Under the pieces are notes generated by a model. The model saw only the letters and a list, made by a program, of their open reading frames with translations, was not told the DNA's origin and did no database searches. Of a stretch of 10,543 bases of DNA, positions 1 through 9,100 are shown one piece after another. The stretch is taken from contig NW_003132367.1 of NCBI RefSeq assembly GCF_000003605.2, positions 30,850-41,392 on the forward strand, given 5' to 3'. Source of the DNA: Saccoglossus kowalevskii. Its lineage: Eukaryota > Hemichordata > Enteropneusta > Harrimaniidae. The position numbers and the translations under genes are program-made. Each line of letters begins with the position of its first letter. Within the stretch, counting starts at the first letter, position 1.

Positions 1-49
1 ACTTGTGTGATTGGTCCACAATTGAATTATCATTGTGACTTTATTTTAG
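1..49 (+). other. 3' end of an upstream intron
   Basis: These bases end in a T-rich tract and the acceptor TTATTTTAG at 41-49. They are the tail of the intron before the first visible exon. The earlier exons, which would encode the first N-terminal domain, are outside the window. Confidence 0.8.
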
Positions 50-145
50 GTAAATCTTGGCAAGACAAAGTTGTAGCTGTCCGCGAGCAGATGCAAGAAA
101 AGGGTGCAGATTATTTAGTTGTCACTGCATTGGACGAGATAGCAT
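50..145 (+). CDS. XPNPEP1: XPNPEP1 exon e1 (second N-terminal domain)
   Basis: The exon follows TTTTAG and ends at the strong donor GTAAGC (146). Its first two bases complete a codon begun in the previous exon, and its last base is the T of a Trp codon. It reads [20 protein letters not shown] followed by [11 protein letters not shown]. This matches the start of the second creatinase-like domain of human XPNPEP1, around residue 205, where the human protein has SWKDKVADLR and [10 protein letters not shown]. Confidence 0.93.
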
Positions 146-3100
146 GTAAGCATCATGTTTAGATTTTAAAATAACATTTCTACTTTTGAAGTCAAGGAAG
201 CTGCCTGCTCTTGGTTTTTTCAACCTTTGATCTTCATAACTATTTACAATTACAGGGCTGTTTAATCTCCGTGGTTCTGATGTGCAGTTCAACCCTGTCT
301 TCTACTCGTATGCAGTAATCAGTAAAGATTCTGTCAAGTAAGAAATCTATGCTGGTTACCATGGTAACATTGTATTACTTGCACTTTTATTTATACAATT
401 AATATTATGCTTTTTTTTAATGAAGAGGAAACTGATCACAAAACTTGTGGATGAATAAGCCATACACATGTATGCATGACCTCTAAAAGGTCACACATCC
501 TGGTACTTTCTTGTTACTAATTATAAATTATGAATGACAATTTCTCATTTATTTCCACCCAAATGCAAGTATTTGAGATATGATATTTATATCAGTATTT
601 GATTATACAGTATGGCAAGATCACAGACCAGACTAATTTGAAAAAAAAAACTGTTTTCTGTGATCCCCACCAGGAAAATCTAGTTTTTTTTTATAATCAT
701 ATTAATTATATTCCCACTAGGCAATTCAATTAATTAATTAATTGTGTTCTTTATTAGTGTGATTAGTATTGCCAGTATACTTATTTTTTTTTTTCCTCAG
801 CTATATTTTTTTCATTTTTCTGTTTTATTATTTCTGGGGGAATCATTTTTTCAAGTATATTGTGAGACACTATGTTGATATTTTTTCAAGCATTTAGCGT
901 AAAAAAAAAAAACTATTGCTTTGAGCAATACCATGCATTATCTCCAGTACTAGCTACAAATGACCTCTTTATTGTTGTGCATCAACACCAAAATAACAAA
1001 ACATATCGCAAGAAAGAGCATATAGTGTGAAAAGTAGCGACTGATAACACAGAGAACACAGTGCGAGTACTTAAGAAATGTTATTGTTGTTGTATATGCA
1101 AATATTTGATGTGGGGATTACTGTTGAACGATTTGCTGTATCGAATTGTTGACTTAAAGTGTGTGTATCTAAAACTAGTGAATGTTGAATATTTTTTAGT
1201 ATAAGTAAATTTGAATCTGCAGATGTTAAATTTGCGAGCAATTTTGAATTTGAACATAACTGGAATATCCACATTTAGGAATGGAATCGCCCAAGAGTGT
1301 TGCCATGCGAATATTCTAAAGTAAAAAAGTGTCATTTCACTCCTGCACTTTCAGCTTTGGTTCTTTGCTGAAAGCATGTAAAATATCGTACACCAATTGA
1401 TATTACAATTAACCTTTTCACCACCAATCCCTTTTTTTTATCACGAATTCACAAAATAGTACCATTTATAGTCTGCACTTTCCTTCAGAAGATTGGGCCA
1501 AAATTGCCAAATTTTTGGAGTGAAAACTAAAAATTGACCCAAATTAGAGTTCATTTCCAGAAATATTGAAGAACTTCTAGTGCAGAAATATTTGGACGAG
1601 AAAGTCTGGTGGTGAAAAGTTTAAGTGTGTTTATTTCCTCATTTTACAGTCTTTTTATTGATGAAGCTAAAATCGACAATGCTGTTCGAAAACATCTGAA
1701 TAGCAATGAGGCAAGCAATGGCGATGACTCTGCTCTCCGAGTAACGATTCATCCATATGGTGCATTAGGTAGTTTCTTTGGGAATATCTATGTACAGACG
1801 ACAGAACCGAAAACATGGGTATGTATTGATTGTATTTGTTGCGTTCTATGCTATTATTTGTCTCATCTTTAAAGATGACTTGGAGGCAAAGTTTCCATAT
1901 AGCTTATTATGCATGGTTCTAACTGTTTGCTGACCAATAGTATAACAGCAGCTCATGTCAGTAAATATTTACAAAAAAAACATGCTTTCAATCTCTAATA
2001 AAGCTCACACGTTACATGCAGTTAAATAAACTAATACAGTGCCTGTTTATAAGTTATGTGCAGTCAGAGATTGTGATAGCATTTTCATGTAGTGAGCACT
2101 GACACAAATGGGTCCTGTTTTTAGTTCCCGTTGGACATAGTCCGAAAGGGGGACTTATGTTTTGGGTTCCGTTCATCCATGCGTCTGTGCATTCGTCATC
2201 ATTTCTGAGAGACATGCCTGGACAGATTCTCTTCAAAGCTGGTACAAAGACAAGTCATATTGGAAGACATGTGCACATCAATTTATTTTTGAGTTGATTG
2301 ACCTTTGACCAACTGGTGGCCATTTTTGTCCCAAAAATCTACATTTGGACATGTCGTCAACCTTTTCTTGAATATGCCTAGACCAGATTTCATTCATACT
2401 AGGCATTGACATCAGTCATGGTGGGTTACTGATGCACGCCATTTTTTTCGTGATTCGATTCAAAATGGTGGACTGGTAGCCATTTTGTTTTATACGAGTG
2501 TCCTGCTTATTTTACAGAGATGATTGTACAGATTTGGTTAAATTTTGTACAAAGGCAAAATATTGCTTTGTTTTATTTTGTTGACCTTCAACTGACAGCC
2601 ATTAATTGTCCAAAAAAATTAACATTTGGTCATGTCATTAACAGTTTCTGGGGCATGCCCTGACCACTTTCATTCAAACTATTCTTTATACCTGTTTCAT
2701 GCACATTTTAGTTAATATGCTATTAATACTATCCCAATATTTAAACATAATCTGACTATGCTTTTCATTGTTTGACAAGGTCACAAAAAACTATGCCATT
2801 GACAATGACTTGTTGTATTTAGGTGGGTGTCCCTCTCTAATATTGGGGGTTCGGAGGCAGAATATGGTTGTAAATGCACAGTTATTTATAGTGATTACAC
2901 TATGCATATGAATACAACTGTATCGATTTATACATATGAATACTACCATAGTTTACAATCTGCATATGACAAATAGATTTGTGAATTTACAGGAATTAAA
3001 CGTATGGCATAAAAATAGGTCATAATTGGTATAATTCTCACAGAAAAGAAGTGACACGCGCATTTTTCCCTGGCACACATAAAACATGACTATTTTTTGG

Positions 3101-6100
3101 GTGGTGACCTAAAAAAGTTTGTTGTTCATTTTACAGAATTTTGAATACTAATAAGTTTGCGATAGTTTGCAGTCTTCTGTAAGTTTGTTTTGTCGGGACA
3201 TAATATAGGAAAATGTTCATTATATATTTCTAGACAGTAACTAAAACAATTGTGTTTTTATTCTGCAGTCAGTGGGAAATCAAGCTATGCTGTTGTGAGT
3301 CTTGTACCGAAGTAACAACGCCATTTTTTATCCCTTTATTGTGTATGTACTTGTATATTCTTAATGCACATGAATGTGTTTCATTCAAAGAAAATTTCTA
3401 CAAAAATAAAAGTTGTGGCTGCTGTCCCATTAACTTGTCAGATTTTCAATATTATGTCTTCAGTCTATGTGACAATCAAGTCTTGTGAATTTGTATTTAG
3501 TGTAAAATGCATGTTCTGTACAACTTCCATGGTCTGTTTGATCTTCTCTTCTCAATGTAAAAAAAAAAATTGTTGACAAAGTGAAAATCATGAAATTCTG
3601 TAGAAGTAAAAATTCCCTACAAAATGTTTTGTCAGTAACTTTGGCAAAATTATGTCTACCCGAATGCCATAAAAAATTTCCAGCAGTGAAAAGTATACAG
3701 TTTGCAGTATGTATAAGCCATACATTTACGCTCAGAGATACTGTTTGTAAGTGCTCACTTGAGGGCAACATGGTGAGTAAATTTCACAAATCTCATTATG
3801 TCTCTCTGTGTGAAGAACTCAGATTTATGATGTTCTTGAAATTGCATATTAAATTTCTTCATACTTATTTTATTGAAAAACTTGGGTAGTCACTTAATTT
3901 TGCATTGTTTTGTTCGTCTATCTGTAAACTAGCAACTGCTATAATCTTCCAATGTTATGCTTTTATTTTAGAAAAGACGAATTATTCAGCCGTCTCCATT
4001 GAGCCTAGCAAAGGCTATTAAGAATGATGTAGAAATTGAAGGCATGAGGCAGTCCCATGTAAGTCAGATCTTACTTGTACTGATACCAACATCAATTCTC
4101 TATTTTATTCACATGGTAGCGAAGACAAAATTTTGTGAATCAAATCAAAAGTAGTTTTCAGTAAATATGATGCAAAATTATCCAACTGTGTTTTTTTTTC
4201 TTCAGATACGTGATGCTGTAGCACTGTGTGAACTCTTTATGTGGCTTGAAAATGAGGTACCGTAATTCATCATTTAAAATGATCATGTGAATTCACATTC
4301 TTTCAGTAAATCAGTATATTTTGATGAATTTCATGTGTTTGCAGGTTCCTAAAGGTAAAATTACAGAAATTACTGCAGTGGATAAAGCAGAGCAACTTCG
4401 AAGGTAAATTATTGTGCATTAATTCTGTTCCCTTGTCAGGTATTATATAAGATGGTTGTTGATTGGCTGCCCAACTATAAAATCATGTTAACAGGCCAAT
4501 CAGGGAACACCTCATTGTGTGCATTAGAAGTGACTTTAAAGATGGCCCATGAATACTAGTTAGCAAGCCAATCAGGAAACATCTTGCCTGTGAATTGGAT
4601 TTTGAAGGTAACTGATATCACCATTCATAGATTCTCCTCAAGACTCGTACATAATTATGTCCATTTGAATCAAAATTAAAAAAATTGAATAAAAAAAAAA
4701 TACATCATGAATGGGTTGATAACTGAGTAGAAAATTAATTTGTTGCCATAGATTCTTCAATGTTTTTTAAAAGCTGATTTTTTCACCAACAAAAAAGACA
4801 GAATGTCATTTATTTTATTATTTCAGTCAACAAGCTGACTATGTCAGTTTGAGCTTTGCTACCATCTCCAGCATTGGATCAAATGGTGCTATCATACACT
4901 ACAAACCAACAGAAGAATCAGATACATTGATTAACTGTAACGAGGTGTATCTCTGTGATTCTGGTGCACAATACAAGTAAGTGAAATCAGTGTACCTCTT
5001 CCCCTCCCCTCAATCCTTATCTTGTTTTGCCTTTGTGCCAAATTTAAACAAAAAATGTGAAAGTGTGTCTGAGAATCAAATAGAATACAAAATGGCTGCC
5101 AGTCAGCCAACTTCAATTAAATTTGAAAAACAAAATGTCTTGTTATAAATCTTATTAATATGATTAGTTGTAATAGCTGGTGAGCATCGGGCCATTGGTC
5201 TATGTTTTATGTACTCAAAGTGTGATGTACCAAATTTAATGTATTAATCTAATATTATTTCTGGTTTCCATAGAGATGGCACTACCGATACCACAAGAAC
5301 TATGCATTTTGGTACTCCGAGTCAACATGAAAAGGTTAGATATGTGTAAATCAATAAACAATGGCTGTCCTGTTTTCACTAGAAAACGTCTCTTTCGTTC
5401 AAATCAAGTAACACTCATAGAACATTTTTAGGAGATATGAGAATATAGGGTTTTACTATAGTAATAAGACAAGCTAAAGTTACAGGTCTCATTTACTATA
5501 ATAAACACCCCATATAGGACAATGTAAAAACTTGAAACGCAGTGCTATTTTGCACATAGAATTAGTTAAAGTTAAATTAAGAGTGATTTGTTTATTTTTA
5601 GTAAAGAGTGTTGAAAGTCACAATATTGGTAATACTGTAAATGCATTAATTATTCACTGGGTTTAAATTTTGCTATTTTCGCTGATAAGTAAAATCTGCT
5701 AAATTAAATCTACGAGAACATGTAAAATAACAATAAAACTCATTCTGTTTGCATCCATTTCAAATTAGTTTTCACTAAAATTCCATTCACAAAATTAAAG
5801 CTTGCTTATTCTGGTACATATCATATGAAATAAAACATTTTGAAATACAAGCATGTCTTTCTTCGCAAAAAGTTGTTTATAAGGCCAACAAAATAAATTG
5901 TTTTGTTGCCCTCAGCGACCGACCGAAAAATATGAAATATCGGGTCATGTTTTTTTTGTTTTTTTTAATAGGCCGAAATATTACAAATTTTAAGCAGTAA
6001 AAAGTGTTTCCTCTAAAAATTAAGAATTCCGGACTGTTGTTTGACCCCCAGAGTCCCCGTAAGTGGCGACTTTGAACCTCAAGTTGATCTGTATTTCTCT

Positions 6101-9100
6101 GACATGCCTTGGATATTTACAATACTCTTATTTCTCACAAATTAAAAAAAAAAAAAAATCCGACTGACCCAATTTTTCGACTTGAGGGCAACATAAGTTT
6201 GTTTTGTTTTTTTGGCGTGAAACACAATTACATTCATGGATGTCTACATGACCCATTGTTTTAATGCTAAATGTGTAGTGACACTGATTTATCTGATATC
6301 TTATGCATGTTTGTATCAGTAATCAGATCTGAATGTTTTTTCAGAGATTTTTTTATGTAACCAATAATCGTGAGATTTCCATGTTTTCTTCAGGAATGTT
6401 ACACAAGGGTTTTAAAGGGACACATAGCACTTTCTTCTGCAGTCTTTCCAGTCGGAACCAAAGGTGAGGAGTTCTTCATACAAAGTCAATTTATTCCAAA
6501 TGATATCACTATGCATTATGTATTCATTAATATTCACAAAGACGTTCAATTCAAACAAACAAATAAGCAAAGAAAAACTGAAATAAGAACTTACGTATTT
6601 ATAATTGTAATGCTATTGAAATTAACAAGGGCTTTGTTCAACCAGTAAAAAATTCATAAAAAGTTGTATTGTAGTAGCACTGTTAAGGAATGAAAATATC
6701 CTTATCTGTGCACATTGTCCATATTAGTCCCTGTTCAGGCCTCTGTGTGTGCATCTGTCCAAATCCATCCATATCTAACACAGTTCAAACTCCACACAAA
6801 CATCAGACATTATATCGGATATGTGCACATGCATTTGCTGATGACCCGATTCAAGATGGTCGAATGGCAGCCAATTTTTAATGCCAAAAGTACATCAAAA
6901 TCACACATTTTCACTATTCCAGAACTGGATCTCTGTTGTGTGTAGACAGATTTAGTTTTATCTTGGTACATACATTAAACACAATGGGACTTTGATGCAT
7001 GTTATTTTATTTTTTCGGATCAAGTCCAAAATGGCTGACTGGCAGCTACTTGGTTTCAAGGAATCCAGATTCAGATTCATATATCAGTCATGCCTGGTCC
7101 GATCAACTTCACACATTCATCAGACGTCATATCAGACAAACTTACATGCATTTTAGTCACAATCAAATCCAAAATGACTAATGAGTGGTCATGTTTAAAT
7201 GAATGCAGTTTCATATATGCCTAGCCAATCAAGTTAAAACATCACATATACGTCACACATTACGTCATATCTTGTGTCTATAACACATGAGAACTATGTC
7301 ATTGACAATGATCATGACAAATGCAATATTCTGAGAATACTATAAATCTTTTTAATTTCACAAGTGACAAATTCTCATGAAAGTCAGTGAACATTTTTCT
7401 GGGGTTCTACAACATGGTGTCTTCGTGATTTTTGCAAAAAAACGATTGTCATAAAATTCTGGAATCACAATGATTTGGGCCTCTGTGCACCACAGTCAAC
7501 ATTACACACCATTGCCAAAATAATTCCCCTTATAGTCTGCTCTTTAATTCCACAGATAATGCTAATGAAAATTTCAATTTCAAAAACGAGAAGCAATGCC
7601 ATATTTTGTCTGTTTGGTCCTAAAATTAAAATTAAATTCAGTAAAAAATTGAAATATTTTTTACCAAAATACAGAGATTATATATTAAAACTGCATAAAT
7701 ACATCACTTGCTGTTTTTGTTTCATGTATCTGTGGATGCTTCCAGTGAAGGATTTATTGACAGCAATGTTTTGTCACGCTGAGCAAAAACTCTATGTAAT
7801 GATAAAATGTACATGACTGTAGACAACTGTGCACTCCTTGTATGGAAATTGTATCTCCTTATAAGGTAGTATCAAATGATATGTCCAATTTATTATATAG
7901 GAATTACTTGATTGTAGTTAATCCAAAAGTGAAATTCAAGGGAATTGAAAATTTATTGTTTATTGCTATGGAAGTATTTTTTCAAAAACAATTCTGTCTC
8001 GTCAAATGTAGACAACATTTATATTTTCTGTTTCTAGATTGATGGCTGACTTGGTGAATGTTTCTTTACAGGTTTTCAATTGGATACACTAGCACGTGAA
8101 TATCTATGGCAAGGTGGTTTGGATTATGGGCATGGTACAGGCCATGGTGTTGGTTCTCATCTCAATGTACATGAGGGTCCATGTAGTATTGGTTACAGAC
8201 CCACAGCTAATGATGTACCACTAGCTGCTGGCATGTTCCTCTCAGATGGTAAGATATCCAGAGTCTCTACAGTCCCTCGTATCATATTCAGTTTCTTTGA
8301 TGTTCAGTTTAGATAGGTTTCACTATAAGACCTCTGTAAGCTGGTAAATTTTCTCAGTTCCTCTGATCTTCAGTTTGGACAGGTTTTGATATACATGTAA
8401 TAGCTCTGTAAACTAAATATCTTAATATATTAATACCTGGTACATGACCATGTACCGGATTCTGCCATAAATTCGCCCTGGGCCGTTAAACAGTAGTTTG
8501 AGTTTTTAACATTTTTTGGCAGTTTATTAAGGTGTTATTTCAATTTTTCCTAACGTCTAAAATAATCAATCTTTCCTAACGTCTAACTTAAATATTACCA
8601 TAGTCATTGACACATATGTTTATTGTGACTAGCGTGAATGGGTAAGCCTCTTTCGACAATGAGCTGTTATCACTTTAAACAATGTTAAATTTTTCTTCAA
8701 ATGCGCTGTTTATATTTTGAAAACAACTAATTTTTTGATTTAATAAAAAATCATGTCGTTTTCCAATCAAAATCCAAGCCAAAAAATCTTTTCCATGTTG
8801 CGTTCATTAACATATTTAAATGAGCTATTGACACTTTGACATCATCCATCATTTTGATTGGTTAATTAGTGATTTGTTTGATCAGGTCAAAGAAAACCGT
8901 CCCAGGTCAAAACATGGCAGATATTCTATAGTATTGAGCGTTTAATATGTGACCAGAATCATACACTTACAATGAAACTAAGTTGAAATTTATTTTTATT
9001 TCATAACAATTCAACAAATTTATTTTTTTACTTTATTATAATCACTACCAAGTAATAATCAACAATTATGAAACGCAGCATGACCGGATTATTTGCTACT

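Larger units (their letters stand above)
338..1649 (+). other. Intron between e2 and e3 (1312 bp)
   Basis: This is a GTAAGA...TTTTACAG intron, phase 2. It is AT-rich with A or T runs of 8-12. It contains a TTAA-rich palindromic stretch (728-744), a perfect 7-bp hairpin (914-920 with 924-930), an 8-bp stem (1348-1355 with 1367-1374) and the MITE at 1413-1620. Short open frames on the minus strand near 1071-1335 are low-complexity and resemble no family. No RNA gene is visible. Confidence 0.85.

Noticed and set aside
728-744. TTAA-rich palindrome CAATTAATTAATTAATTG as a protein-binding site
   Set aside because: It is self-complementary only because it is a short AATT/TTAA repeat, which is expected in sequence this rich in A and T.
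1071-1335. Overlapping minus-strand open frames
   Set aside because: They lie in AT-rich intron, two frames overlap, and they encode low-complexity Asn/Phe/Ser peptides with no recognisable family.
1609-1872. 87-residue open frame starting before exon e3
   Set aside because: It contains e3 in the right frame, but its start lies in the MITE and its end runs into the intron. It is an exon with read-through, not a small gene.
3252-3488. Cys-rich open frame (CCCESCTE) overlapping exon e4
   Set aside because: It reads e4 in a frame other than the homologous one and continues into the intron. The Cys richness comes from chance codons.
3771-3810. Possible duplicate of exon e4 ([12 protein letters not shown] after ATG)
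   Set aside because: The similarity to WVSDKASYAV is limited to VSK and SHY-V. It has no acceptor just before it, and the sequence after it does not match the family.
3460-3889. Opposing 102-103-residue open frames in the e4-e5 intron
   Set aside because: They overlap each other on both strands, have intron-like base composition and match no family or motif I recognise.
7475-8042. Lys/Phe/Ile-rich open frames in the e10-e11 intron
   Set aside because: The composition is that of AT-rich intron, with no domain pattern, no splice context and no continuation.
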